Source of the DNA: an uncultured Roseovarius sp.
Lineage (GTDB): Bacteria; Pseudomonadota; Alphaproteobacteria; Rhodobacterales; Rhodobacteraceae
DNA: 64,000 nt
Assembly: GCA_951812895.1 (NCBI GenBank)
Contig: OX638333.1
Span: 3,514,001-3,578,000, forward strand
Reading direction: 5' to 3'
Position 1 is the stretch's first letter. The number at the start of each line of letters is the position of its first letter. The position numbers were made by a program, and so were the translations under genes. Under the pieces are notes generated by a model that made no database searches, was not told the DNA's origin, and was given only the letters and a program-made list of their open reading frames with translations. Positions 56,239 through 64,000 of this stretch are shown here, in pieces.

Positions 56239-56595
56239 TCAAGTCCCGACACGCGCGTCTGAATGCTGCTGCACATTTGCCAGGTTGCGCAGCAAATCCA
56301 TAACTTCTGGTCGTTGCTCTGCGGGCAGACGGTGAAAAAGTTCCAGAAATTTGGTGTCTTCGGACGTGTCGGCAGGAACCGTCAGAAAATCTTCGAATAA
56401 AGCAACAATCGGAATGGCCAGAACTTCGGAAATTGCCCAGAGACGAGAGGCCGCGACCCGGTTGCTTCCGTTTTCGTATTTCTGCACTTGTTGAAATTTC
56501 ACGCCGATGCCGTCTGCAAGCGCGGTCTGACTCATTCCAATAGCCTTGCGGTACATCCTGATGCGGTTGCCCACGGCTATGTCTACGTCGTTCAT
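56239..56595 (-). CDS. XRE-family HTH transcriptional regulator
   Basis: A 118-residue protein with an N-terminal helix-turn-helix (VGNRIRMYRKAIGMSQTALADGIGVKFQQVQKYENGSNRV, about residues 7-46) of the Cro/C1 type common in alphaproteobacteria, and a short helical C-terminal part. ATG 56595 follows a ggtggg ribosome site. It lies directly upstream of luxR and luxI on the same strand and may be part of that regulatory unit. Confidence 0.88.
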   Translation of the reverse strand: MNDVDIAVGNRIRMYRKAIGMSQTALADGIGVKFQQVQKYENGSNRVAASRLWAISEVLAIPIVALFEDFLTVPADTSEDTKFLELFHRLPAEQRPEVMDLLRNLANVQQHSDARVGT

Positions 56596-56720
56596 GTTCC
56601 CACCCAAGTTGCAATACGCCGCTGATCCTAGAACTTTCGGCGAATTACTTTCCTTAAAGATGTGTAACATAATACTCAAAGCGTTGTCGAGCAGTGGTCA
56701 TACGTTGTTAAAACAGGAAA

Positions 56721-56747
56721 GGGCCACGCATAGAAAATGCGCGACCC
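56721..56747 (-). terminator. Terminator of the rpsF-rpsR-rplI operon
   Basis: An 11-bp stem with two wobble pairs between 56747-56737 and 56731-56721 on the minus strand, 5-nt loop, followed by TTTCC, 30 bp after the rplI stop. Confidence 0.7.
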
Positions 56748-56776
56748 GTTCAATTCTCAGCAAAAAACCCTATGAC

Positions 56777-57406
56777 TTAAGAGTCGTCACCAGCAGTTTC
56801 TTCCGGAAGAATGTCTTCAACGGCTTCTGCCAGATCATCGTCTTCCGATGCTGCTGATCCGATGTCTTCGAAAAGCTCAGCAATTTCGAAATCTGCAGCT
56901 TCTTCTTCTTCAGCAGCAGCTTCCTGAATTGTCTTACCAGAAGCCTGAAGCGCGGCTTCTTCTTCAGAGCGTGCAACGTTCAGCGTAATCGATACATCTA
57001 CTTCGGGGTGCAGAGTGACGATAAGCTGATGCAGGCCGAGCTCTTTGATGGGCCGGCTAAGCGCGATCTGTTTACGGTCGAGCGAAAATCCATCTTCGGT
57101 CGCCGCTTCCGCTGCATCACGAGTAGAAACCGAGCCGTAAAGGGCTCCGCTGTCGGAAGCCTGACGAATCACAATAAACTGTTGTCCGTCCAGTTTTTCC
57201 GCCAGTTTTTCGGCTTCTTGTTTGGTTTCGAGATTGCGTGCTTCAAGCTGTGCTTTACGGGTCTCGAAATCTGCGATGTTCTGCTGCGATGCCGACAAGG
57301 CTTTGCCCTGAGGCAGCAGGAAGTTGCGGGCATAACCCGGCTTTACATCTACAACTTCGCCCATTTGGCCAAGTTTGGCTACGCGTTCAAGCAGGATGAC
57401 TTGCAT
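56777..57406 (-). CDS. rplI: 50S ribosomal protein L9 with acidic C-terminal extension
   Basis: A 209-residue L9. The N-terminal RNA-binding domain is canonical ([34 protein letters not shown]), the connecting helix and C-terminal domain follow to about residue 150, and a Glu/Asp/Ala-rich tail of about 55 residues is added; such acidic tails are common in Rhodobacteraceae L9. Third gene of the rpsF-rpsR-rplI operon. Confidence 0.96.
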   Translation of the reverse strand: MQVILLERVAKLGQMGEVVDVKPGYARNFLLPQGKALSASQQNIADFETRKAQLEARNLETKQEAEKLAEKLDGQQFIVIRQASDSGALYGSVSTRDAAEAATEDGFSLDRKQIALSRPIKELGLHQLIVTLHPEVDVSITLNVARSEEEAALQASGKTIQEAAAEEEEAADFEIAELFEDIGSAASEDDDLAEAVEDILPEETAGDDS

Positions 57407-57417
57407 GGTCTTTCTCC

Positions 57418-57645
57418 TTACTTAACAGCGTATGGCAGCAGGGCAAGAAAGCGCGCGCGTTTGATAGCACGGGCAAGTTCACGCTGCTTTTTTGCCGAAA
57501 CGGCTGTGATACGTGAAGGCACGATCTTGCCACGCTCTGAAATATAGCGCTGCAGCAGTTTCGTGTCTTTGTAATCGATGTTTGGTGCATTGTCGCCCGA
57601 GAAGGGGCAGACCTTGCGGCGGCGGAAAAATGGTTTAGCAGCCAT
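57418..57645 (-). CDS. rpsR: 30S ribosomal protein S18
   Basis: A 75-residue S18 with the RRRKVCPF start and the RNA-binding core [18 protein letters not shown], then [22 protein letters not shown]. Standard length. Placed between rpsF and rplI, 11 bp before the rplI start. Confidence 0.98.
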   Translation of the reverse strand: MAAKPFFRRRKVCPFSGDNAPNIDYKDTKLLQRYISERGKIVPSRITAVSAKKQRELARAIKRARFLALLPYAVK

Positions 57646-57673
57646 AGGTTAGTATCCTTTCTTCAAGCGATTA

Positions 57674-58030
57674 TCAGGCGCGACGTTCGCGGCGGTCACC
57701 ACGTTCGTCACGTTTTTGCATCTGGATCGATGGGCCTTCGGCATGTTCATCAACTTTGATCGTAAGAATGCGCATCACGTCGTCATGCAGGCGCATCAGG
57801 CGTTCCATTTCCTGAACGGCCGCCGCAGGAGCGTCGGTTTTCAGGAATGCATAGTGACCCTTGCGGTTTTTGTTGATCTTGTAGGCCATCGTTTTGACGC
57901 CCCAATATTCGCTTTCAACGATCTTACCGCCGTTGTCTGCGAGTACGGTGCCAAAATGTTCAATAAGGCTTTCAGCTTGCGCGTTGGACAGGTCCTGGCG
58001 CGAGATAAAGACATGCTCGTAAAGGGGCAT
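57674..58030 (-). CDS. rpsF: 30S ribosomal protein S6
   Basis: A 118-residue S6 starting MPLYEHVFISRQDLS, with the core GKIVESEYWGVKTMAYKINKNRKGHY and an Arg/Asp-rich tail (KRDERGDRRERRA). It binds S18 on the 30S platform. First gene of the operon; ATG 58030 matches family starts. Confidence 0.97.
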   Translation of the reverse strand: MPLYEHVFISRQDLSNAQAESLIEHFGTVLADNGGKIVESEYWGVKTMAYKINKNRKGHYAFLKTDAPAAAVQEMERLMRLHDDVMRILTIKVDEHAEGPSIQMQKRDERGDRRERRA

Positions 58031-58250
58031 GCGAGTTTCCACTTCTTTCAAGGCGCATTTCAAAGGCGGGTCTCAATCCCTTCGCGACCCGTCCACGAGA
58101 GACTGCGCGGTTCAATTTCCAGCGAAAGGAGATGGGCCTATACGACGGTTGACGCTTGTTGGCAAGGCCCCGCAGCTGTCGCAATACCGCCTAATTCCCG
58201 ACGATTTTTCATGTGATGTTTAAGGAAGCAAACAGAATGAGAACTGAGTA

Positions 58251-58772
58251 ATGAAACAATTTCCGAAAGAGCTTGATAGTTTCCCCCGTGGCGAGTGTGC
58301 ACCGGATCAAGAATTCCTTCGAGAGCCGGTGATTGAAGACGAAACACTTTCTCGGAAAGAGCGTGCACAACGTGCTTTTATCTGCTTTTTGGGAATGGCG
58401 TTTCTTTCATCTTCTGTCTGCATCTGGATGTCGCCAACAGCAGATATTTTTGTTGCAATCGTCAAACTGGGCGCCTCGGCAGTGATGATGATTGCGGGGA
58501 TCCTGTTGATACGGTCTTTGAACGAAGACGCAATTGGCCACCGAACAAGATTCGAGTTGGATTTGGCCAAACGAGAGCTGCGCACCTTTGAGATAGATCC
58601 AGATGGCAGTGCCTTTTTGACCGGACGTCACAAGATCGACAACCTGAGCGAGCTTACCTTGCAAAATGCCTGTTTGTTGGCGCGGGACGTTTCGGGTCAG
58701 TTGGTTGTTTCGGTTCCGGTTCGCGACCAATTTGAAGAAGATACTTTACGTAGGGCGTTCTCATTTTCTTGA
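58251..58772 (+). CDS. Hypothetical membrane protein, divergent from rpsF
   Basis: A 173-residue protein with two adjacent hydrophobic segments (about residues 44-60 and 65-87) and a soluble C-terminal half, which looks like a small inner-membrane protein with a cytoplasmic domain. No family recognised with confidence. The gene is alone between the ribosomal operon and fabD. Confidence 0.75.
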   Translation: MKQFPKELDSFPRGECAPDQEFLREPVIEDETLSRKERAQRAFICFLGMAFLSSSVCIWMSPTADIFVAIVKLGASAVMMIAGILLIRSLNEDAIGHRTRFELDLAKRELRTFEIDPDGSAFLTGRHKIDNLSELTLQNACLLARDVSGQLVVSVPVRDQFEEDTLRRAFSFS

Positions 58773-58994
58773 GTTAAGTACTATAGCACGCAGCAAGCGG
58801 CGCGCGTAAACCCCGTTTTCAGCCTATGTGCCCCTTGGCTTCAATGCCTGCACGCTTTCAACAGGCATGGGCAGGTAGTATTGTCCTCGCTTTCGCAATT
58901 GCGGCGTGAGCGCTCATTGTCGGGCTTGGCCGTTGCTTCCGACCAACAGGCACGGTATCGGATGTAAAGCTTACAGGGAGGCACAGTCAGAAAC

Positions 58995-59936
58995 ATGAGC
59001 CGCGCATTTGTTTTTCCCGGTCAAGGGGCGCAGACAATCGGAATGGGCAAGGCATTGGCCGACACCTATCCAGAAGCTAAAGCTATATTTGATGAAATAG
59101 ACGACGCTTTGGACGAAAAACTTAGCGCGTTGATCTGGGACGGCGAACAGGCAGAGCTGACACTGACGCAGAATGCTCAACCCGCTTTGATGGCGACATC
59201 ATTGGCTGCAATGAGGGCACTTGAAGCCGAAGGCGTGGATATCAATGCCGCCTCTATGGTCGCCGGGCATTCATTGGGTGAATATTCTGCGTTGGCGGCT
59301 GCCGGCGCACTTAGCGTCGCAGATACAGCGAAGCTGTTAAGAACCAGAGGACAGGCCATGCAAAGCGCCGTGCCGGTCGGTGTTGGGGCGATGGCGGCCT
59401 TGTTGGGACTAGATTTTGATACCGCGCGCGAAATCGCCGCAGAAGCGGCTCAGGGTGAAGTTTGCCAGGCGGCCAATGACAATGATCCGAGCCAGGTTGT
59501 GGTTTCGGGGCACAAGGACGCCGTGGAACGGGCCGTGGAGCTGGCCAAAACAAAAGGCGCGAAACGCGCTGTGTTGTTGCCGGTAAGCGCTCCATTTCAT
59601 TGTGCGCTGATGGAGCCCGCAGCCGAAGTTATGGCAGAGGCATTGAACACCGTTGATATCTCGCAGCCAGCAGTGCCATTGATCGCCAATGTCATCGCGT
59701 CTGATGTGCGTGACCCGGCAACCATACGCTCGCTCTTGGTTGAGCAGGTGACCGGATCGGTTCGGTGGCGAGAGTCGGTGCAGCATATGGCACAGGCCGG
59801 GGTAACCGAACTTTGGGAGATTGGCGCAGGCAAAGCGCTTAGCGGCATGATCCGGCGAATTGACCGAGAGATTGCCACGCGCGCCGTTGGTACACCCGAA
59901 GATGTTAAGGCTGCTGCTGAAGCGCTGGCGAATTGA
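58995..59936 (+). CDS. fabD: Malonyl-CoA:ACP transacylase
   Basis: A 313-residue FabD that loads malonyl groups onto acyl carrier protein. The GQGAQ loop (about residue 9-13), the active-site GHSLGEY (about 92-98), the Arg in RTRGQAMQ and the His in VSAPFHC are all present. ATG 58995. It begins the fatty-acid cluster fabD-fabG-acpP-(hisA-like)-fabF. Confidence 0.97.
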   Translation: MSRAFVFPGQGAQTIGMGKALADTYPEAKAIFDEIDDALDEKLSALIWDGEQAELTLTQNAQPALMATSLAAMRALEAEGVDINAASMVAGHSLGEYSALAAAGALSVADTAKLLRTRGQAMQSAVPVGVGAMAALLGLDFDTAREIAAEAAQGEVCQAANDNDPSQVVVSGHKDAVERAVELAKTKGAKRAVLLPVSAPFHCALMEPAAEVMAEALNTVDISQPAVPLIANVIASDVRDPATIRSLLVEQVTGSVRWRESVQHMAQAGVTELWEIGAGKALSGMIRRIDREIATRAVGTPEDVKAAAEALAN

Positions 59937-59966
59937 ACGCAAGCACAACTGATTGAAAATAAGGCA

Positions 59967-59988
59967 AACAACCATTTCAATGGTTGTT
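59967..59988. repeat. 22-bp palindrome between fabD and fabG
   Basis: aacaaccatt (59967-59976) and aatggttgtt (59979-59988) are perfect 10-bp inverted copies with a 2-bp centre. There is no T run after it, so an operator or RNA-processing stem is more likely than a terminator. Confidence 0.6.
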
Positions 59989-60010
59989 GAGTGCATAAGA
60001 GGAAAGAGAC

Positions 60011-60748
60011 ATGTTTGATCTAACAGGTAAATCAGCGCTTGTAACTGGTGCCTCTGGTGGCATTGGTGGCGAAATTGCACGAGCATTACATGATGCGGGT
60101 GCCGTTGTGGGCCTTAGCGGCACGCGGGTCGAACCGCTCAACGTTTTGGCGGCAGAGTTGGGCGAGCGGACCCACGTCCTGCCCTGTAACCTGTCCGATC
60201 CCGATGCAGTTGATGCGCTCCCGAAACAGGCGCTCGAGGTAATGGGTGCGCTCGATATTCTGGTCAACAACGCGGGCATTACCCGAGACCAGATTTTCAT
60301 GCGCATGTCTGACGACGAATGGCAGAGTGTTATCGATGTCAACTTAACCGCCACGATGCGGCTTTGCCGTGGTGTTATGCGCCCGATGATGAAAGCTCGA
60401 TGGGGCCGTATCATAAATATCAGCTCGATTGTTGGCGCGACCGGCAATCCCGGCCAGGTGAATTATGCGGCGTCAAAGGCAGGCATGGTGGGTCTGACAA
60501 AATCGATTGCTTATGAGGTGGCCAGCAGGGGGATCACTTCCAATGCGGTTGCACCCGGATTTATCGCGACGGCTATGACCGACAAGCTAAACGATGAACA
60601 AAAAGATAAAATCAATTCTCAAATTCCAGCCGCGCGCATGGGGCAACCCAGCGAAATTGCAGCTGCTGTGTTGTATTTGGCCAGCCCGGAGGCGGGATAT
60701 GTTACAGGTACAACCCTGCACGTTAACGGCGGAATGGCGATGCTCTGA
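60011..60748 (+). CDS. fabG: 3-oxoacyl-ACP reductase
   Basis: A 245-residue short-chain dehydrogenase with the NADPH motif TGASGGIGGEIA (about residues 12-23), NNAG (about 86), the catalytic Ser in ISSIVG and the YxxxK motif YAASK. It reduces 3-oxoacyl-ACP in fatty acid elongation. Length and neighbours (fabD, acpP) are typical. Confidence 0.97.
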   Translation: MFDLTGKSALVTGASGGIGGEIARALHDAGAVVGLSGTRVEPLNVLAAELGERTHVLPCNLSDPDAVDALPKQALEVMGALDILVNNAGITRDQIFMRMSDDEWQSVIDVNLTATMRLCRGVMRPMMKARWGRIINISSIVGATGNPGQVNYAASKAGMVGLTKSIAYEVASRGITSNAVAPGFIATAMTDKLNDEQKDKINSQIPAARMGQPSEIAAAVLYLASPEAGYVTGTTLHVNGGMAML

Positions 60749-60982
60749 CACATGGGCCTTGCAATTTCACTGATTTCCCCCAGTTTGGGAAAACATTTGC
60801 CAATCACGCCGCGTATGCTATAGGCGGCGCAGATTGGAAGGGATGGACACCTGTTCAGCCCGACACGCCCACGTAGCTGGGCAGAATGAGCCGCCCGGAT
60901 GGGCACAAGTCAAGACCGTATCCTGAAGGAAGACAGGATCGGAAAATGGGCATAATAGCCCGAGAGATATGAGGACTATGAC

Positions 60983-61216
60983 ATGAGCGATATCGCAGAC
61001 CGCGTTAAGAAGATCGTTGTTGAGCACCTGGGTGTTGAGGAAGACAAGGTAGTTGAGAACGCCTCGTTTATCGACGATTTGGGCGCGGACAGTCTGGACA
61101 CTGTCGAGCTGGTCATGGCCTTCGAAGAAGAATTCGGCATTGAAATCCCTGACGACGCCGCAGAGACCATTCAGACGTTTGGTGACGCCGTTAAGTTCAT
61201 CACCGAAGCTTCTTAA
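60983..61216 (+). CDS. acpP: Acyl carrier protein
   Basis: A 77-residue acidic ACP with the phosphopantetheine site [11 protein letters not shown] (Ser about 37). Standard length, followed by a strong terminator. It carries acyl chains for the surrounding Fab enzymes and could also feed LuxI. Confidence 0.98.
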   Translation: MSDIADRVKKIVVEHLGVEEDKVVENASFIDDLGADSLDTVELVMAFEEEFGIEIPDDAAETIQTFGDAVKFITEAS

Positions 61217-61240
61217 GCTAAAGCGCACCATTGGTGCCGG

Positions 61241-61270
61241 GGTCCCCGCAGAAATGCGGGGACCTTTTTT
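61241..61270 (+). terminator. Rho-independent terminator of acpP
   Basis: Perfect 10-bp stem ggtccccgca (61241-61250) and tgcggggacc (61255-61264) with loop gaaa, then six T. Confidence 0.95.
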
Positions 61271-61420
61271 GTTGCCTAAAATGGTTCAGGGGCCGCGAAC
61301 AGATCAAATCATGCCGATTTGAAGATATACGAAAATGGCGCTACACTGCATGGTGCCCGCGATCCATCTGACTGTCGGACCAGGATCGCTGCGTAGATCA
61401 CTATAAAGGGCATCGCTGTC

Positions 61421-62164
61421 ATGATCGTTTATCCTACTCTTGAATTGCACAACGGCAAATGTGTGTCACTGACACGTGGACGCCTAGAAGAGCCAGTAAT
61501 CTGGCACGTAGATCCGGTTGAAACTGCAAAGGGATTTGCTACTGCAGGTGCCGAATGGATGCATGCGACCGATATCAATGCTCTGGCCGGAGATGGTGAC
61601 AACAGCGATTTGATTGAAGAAATCATTCGCGCAGCTGGTATTCCGGTTCAACTCGGCGGAGGCTTTCGTGCACGCGAAGGCGTGGAGCGCTGGATTGACA
61701 AGGGCGTAGGCCGAATCGTTATCGGTACAATGGCAGCGCGTGATCCAGATTTGGTCAAAGAGCTCGCAAAATTTCATCCGGACCAGATCGTTCTGGCGGT
61801 TGATGTGTTCCAGGGATCGGTCATGACGGAAGGCTGGCGCACACGCAGCGCGTTTGCACCTGACACGTTTGTCAAAGCCTTTGACGATGCGCCTCTGGCG
61901 GGAATAATCGTTACTGATATTGATGCTGATATTGAAGACACTGATGGCAGTCTTGGTGTGATCACCAGCATCGCCGGAGCAACCCGGCATCAGGTTCTTG
62001 CCCGTGGCACGATTCGCGGCGCTGACGATATCTCGCGTCTGAAATATGTACCGAATATTGCCGGGGCTCTGGTGGGACGGGCCTTGTTTTCCAAAGATGT
62101 CGATCTTGGCGAAGCGCTCGGATTGGCGGCGGCAGAGATGGAGCCCATTGCAGGGTTCAAATAG
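61421..62164 (+). CDS. HisA/HisF-like TIM-barrel paralogue
   Basis: A 247-residue protein of the HisA family, aligned over the whole barrel (YPTLELHNGKCVSL; AGAEWMHATDINALAG; PVQLGGGFR; VLAVDVFQG; VLARGTIRGADDI; GALVGRALF). The catalytic base position, Asp8 in HisA, is Glu8 here; the second acidic position (about Asp128) is kept. It is located between acpP and fabF, not in a histidine operon, and no other his gene is in the window. The variation suggests a changed reaction rather than the standard ProFAR isomerase, though a conservative replacement is possible. Confidence 0.8.
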   Translation: MIVYPTLELHNGKCVSLTRGRLEEPVIWHVDPVETAKGFATAGAEWMHATDINALAGDGDNSDLIEEIIRAAGIPVQLGGGFRAREGVERWIDKGVGRIVIGTMAARDPDLVKELAKFHPDQIVLAVDVFQGSVMTEGWRTRSAFAPDTFVKAFDDAPLAGIIVTDIDADIEDTDGSLGVITSIAGATRHQVLARGTIRGADDISRLKYVPNIAGALVGRALFSKDVDLGEALGLAAAEMEPIAGFK

Positions 62165-62186
62165 TTGTAAAAGACGGGTTTAATGA

Positions 62187-62212
62187 AACAGGTGCCATTA
62201 CGGGCACCTGTT
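62187..62212 (+). terminator. Hairpin after the HisA-like gene
   Basis: Perfect 10-bp stem aacaggtgcc (62187-62196) and ggcacctgtt (62203-62212) with a 6-nt loop, followed by a partly T-rich stretch. Probable terminator 22 bp after the stop. Confidence 0.7.
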
Positions 62213-62282
62213 GTCGTTGGGCTTGCCCCCTTGGTGCAAGGCAGGGTATGAGCAGCAAAAGCATTTGAGAAAGGGCAGCAGC

Positions 62283-63542
62283 ATGCGTCGTGTCGTTGTT
62301 ACTGGTCTGGGATTGGTTACACCCTTGGCTGATGGGGTAGAAGAAAGCTGGCGGCGGATTCTTGATGGACAGTCAGGTGCGGGAACGATCACCCGCTTTG
62401 ATCCATCTAATGTTGCCACCAAATATGCCTGTCAGGTGCCTGATGGGGATGGTACCGACGGTACATTCAATGCAGACAATTACATGCTGCCGAAAGAGCG
62501 TCGTAAAGTGGATGATTTTATCCTTTACGGGGTGGCTGCGGCGGATCAGGCGGTGCGCGATTCTGGATGGCTGCCAGAGGAAGAAGAAGACCGGCTTCGC
62601 ACGGGTGTCATGATCGGCTCTGGCATCGGTGGGCTGCAATCCACTGAAGAAACAACACTTATTATCCGGGACCGCGGAGCACGCCGTGTTTCGCCATTCT
62701 TTATTCCAGGTGCACTGATCAACCTGATCAGTGGGCAAGTCAGCATTCGATATGGGTTCAAGGGCCCGAACCACGCGGTGGTGACCGCGTGTTCTACTGG
62801 GGCGCATGCCATTGGTGATGCGTCGCGTCTGATCCAGCATGGGGATGCTGAAGTGATGGTTGCAGGCGGCGCCGAGGCGGCGATTTGTGAGATTGGGATT
62901 GCCGGATTCAATGCCTGCAAAGCCTTATCTACAAAGCGTGCGGACGATCCCAAAGCGGCAAGCCGTCCTTATGACGCAGACCGGGATGGGTTTGTGATGG
63001 GTGAGGGTGCAGGGATGGTGGTGCTTGAAGAGTACGAGCACGCTGTTGCCCGGGGTGCAAAGATTTATGCCGAAGTTCTGGGTTATGGTCTGTCAGGTGA
63101 CGCATACCACATTACTGCCCCCAGCGAAGATGGAGATGGTGGATTCCGGGCGATGACGGCCGCGCTTAAAAATGCAGGCGTAAGCCCTGCGGATGTGGGC
63201 TACATCAATGCGCATGGTACGTCGACGATGGCAGATACCATTGAATTACAAGCGGTTGAGCGTCTTTTGGGAGATGCGGCGAGCGGGGCGACCATGAGTT
63301 CTACAAAGTCGTCGACCGGGCATTTGCTGGGTGCCGCGGGGGCGATTGAAGCGATATTTTCAATCCTTGCCATTCGGGATCAGGTGGCGCCGCCGACAAT
63401 TAACCTTGATAATCCGGCGGTGGAATCGCCGATTGATCTGGCTCCGAATGCGAAACGGGAGAGAGAGATCAAGGTTGCGTTGTCAAACAGCTTTGGATTT
63501 GGCGGCACCAATGCCAGTATTTGTCTGGGGGCGCTGCGGTAA
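62283..63542 (+). CDS. fabF: 3-oxoacyl-ACP synthase II
   Basis: A 419-residue beta-ketoacyl-ACP synthase with the Cys-His-His catalytic set: ACSTGAHAIGD, INAHGTSTMAD and STKSSTGHLLGAAGA. It extends acyl-ACP chains by condensation with malonyl-ACP. ATG 62283 (MRRVVVTGLG) matches family starts. The TAA stop overlaps the mltG ATG by one base (TAATG). Confidence 0.97.
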   Translation: MRRVVVTGLGLVTPLADGVEESWRRILDGQSGAGTITRFDPSNVATKYACQVPDGDGTDGTFNADNYMLPKERRKVDDFILYGVAAADQAVRDSGWLPEEEEDRLRTGVMIGSGIGGLQSTEETTLIIRDRGARRVSPFFIPGALINLISGQVSIRYGFKGPNHAVVTACSTGAHAIGDASRLIQHGDAEVMVAGGAEAAICEIGIAGFNACKALSTKRADDPKAASRPYDADRDGFVMGEGAGMVVLEEYEHAVARGAKIYAEVLGYGLSGDAYHITAPSEDGDGGFRAMTAALKNAGVSPADVGYINAHGTSTMADTIELQAVERLLGDAASGATMSSTKSSTGHLLGAAGAIEAIFSILAIRDQVAPPTINLDNPAVESPIDLAPNAKREREIKVALSNSFGFGGTNASICLGALR

Positions 63543-64000
63543 TGTGGCGGCATATTGCCTCTAACGCACTGACTTTTCTGGTTGTTTTGATTTTCCTCAT
63601 CGGGGGTGTGATCCTGTGGGGGCAAAGCAAATACAGCTCTGCCGGACCGTTGGAAGAATCGATTTGTCTGCGCGTGAAAAGCGGCAGCAATATGCGTATC
63701 GTTTCAAGTGAATTGGAAGAACGCGGGGCGCTTTCCAGCGGGGCAATCTTTCGGATTGGCGCGGATTACACCAATAAAAACAGCGCGTTAAAGGCTGGCA
63801 GCTGGCTGATTCCTGAGCGCGCGAGCATGGCTGTCATCACTGACCTGATCACCAAGGGCGGGGCGAGTACCTGTGGTACCGAGGTGATCTATCGAATCGG
63901 TATCACCACGGCGCAGGTGCAGGTGCGTGAACTGGACCCGGTTACGGAGCGGTTTTTTGAGGTGGCCAGTTTTGACGCGCTCGCCGAAGAAGCGCGTCCC
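63542..64000 (+). CDS. mltG: Endolytic murein transglycosylase (YceG/MltG), 3' end outside window
   Basis: The first 153 codons are present, starting at an ATG that overlaps the fabF stop. A membrane anchor (about residues 9-27) is followed by the LysM-like part with LRVKSGSNMRIVSSELEERGALSS and KAGSWLIPERASM. MltG cleaves nascent glycan strands at the inner membrane. The fabF-mltG order is common. The catalytic domain lies beyond the window. Confidence 0.9.
   Translation, partial: MWRHIASNALTFLVVLIFLIGGVILWGQSKYSSAGPLEESICLRVKSGSNMRIVSSELEERGALSSGAIFRIGADYTNKNSALKAGSWLIPERASMAVITDLITKGGASTCGTEVIYRIGITTAQVQVRELDPVTERFFEVASFDALAEEARP

Overview
The window looks like chromosomal DNA of a marine alphaproteobacterium of the Rhodobacteraceae (Roseobacter-like group). 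The grounds are a TakP-like TRAP transporter, a LuxI/LuxR quorum-sensing pair, a direct-repeat LexA box of the alphaproteobacterial type (GTTC-N7-GTTC) upstream of uvrA, DUF2852 and DUF455 genes, valine catabolism genes, and a fabD-fabG-acpP-fabF-mltG cluster. No rRNA, tRNA, CRISPR array, prophage or transposase gene was recognised. Species cannot be told from the sequence alone.

Layout. (1) 1-8775: the 3' part of a giant secreted or surface beta-helix repeat protein, whose visible start consists of nearly identical 723-bp tandem units. (2) 9.0-10.2 kb: an aqpS-arsC arsenic detoxification pair. (3) 10.6-14.9 kb: tyrS, divergent from an overlapping anmK / Asp-Glu racemase-like / trans-sulfuration-enzyme operon, bordered on both sides by REP-like palindromes. 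(4) 15.4-18.7 kb: a bactofilin overlapping an M23 peptidase (cell shape or wall), then bcp and a DUF455 gene. (5) 18.8-25.2 kb: a large AsmA/YhdP-like protein, queA, an MFS transporter and a DUF924 protein. (6) 25.4-29.8 kb: lpd and LexA-controlled uvrA. (7) 29.8-34.3 kb: mmsB, 3-hydroxyisobutyryl-CoA hydrolase and acyl-CoA dehydrogenase (three valine-degradation steps), then a Rieske oxygenase with a small overlapping ORF. (8) 34.5-37.8 kb: ilvN and ilvB separated by a membrane gene on the opposite strand; ilvB has a complete attenuator with a branched-chain leader peptide, antiterminator, terminator and promoter. (9) 38.0-44.8 kb: a two-component system divergent from a TRAP dctPQM operon whose DctM is unusually long. 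(10) 44.8-52.5 kb: an arginyl/leucyl-tRNA-protein transferase gene interrupted by an in-frame TAA, a DUF2852 gene, glnE and a large Orn/Lys/Arg decarboxylase. (11) 53.0-56.6 kb: trigger factor and an XRE-LuxR-LuxI quorum-sensing cluster. (12) 56.8-58.0 kb: the rpsF-rpsR-rplI operon. (13) 59.0-64.0 kb: the fatty-acid synthesis cluster, carrying a divergent HisA-like paralogue between acpP and fabF and running into mltG at the window edge.

Most of the window is ordinary core genome. The items most worth a second look are the ilvB attenuator, the HisA-like gene embedded in the fab cluster, the nonsense-interrupted ate gene, the expanding repeat of the giant protein, the related nested hairpins behind the bactofilin gene, the LexA box built into a hairpin between lpd and uvrA, and the REP-like pair whose inner stem is inverted. 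I did not find a clear new multi-gene defence or mobile system.
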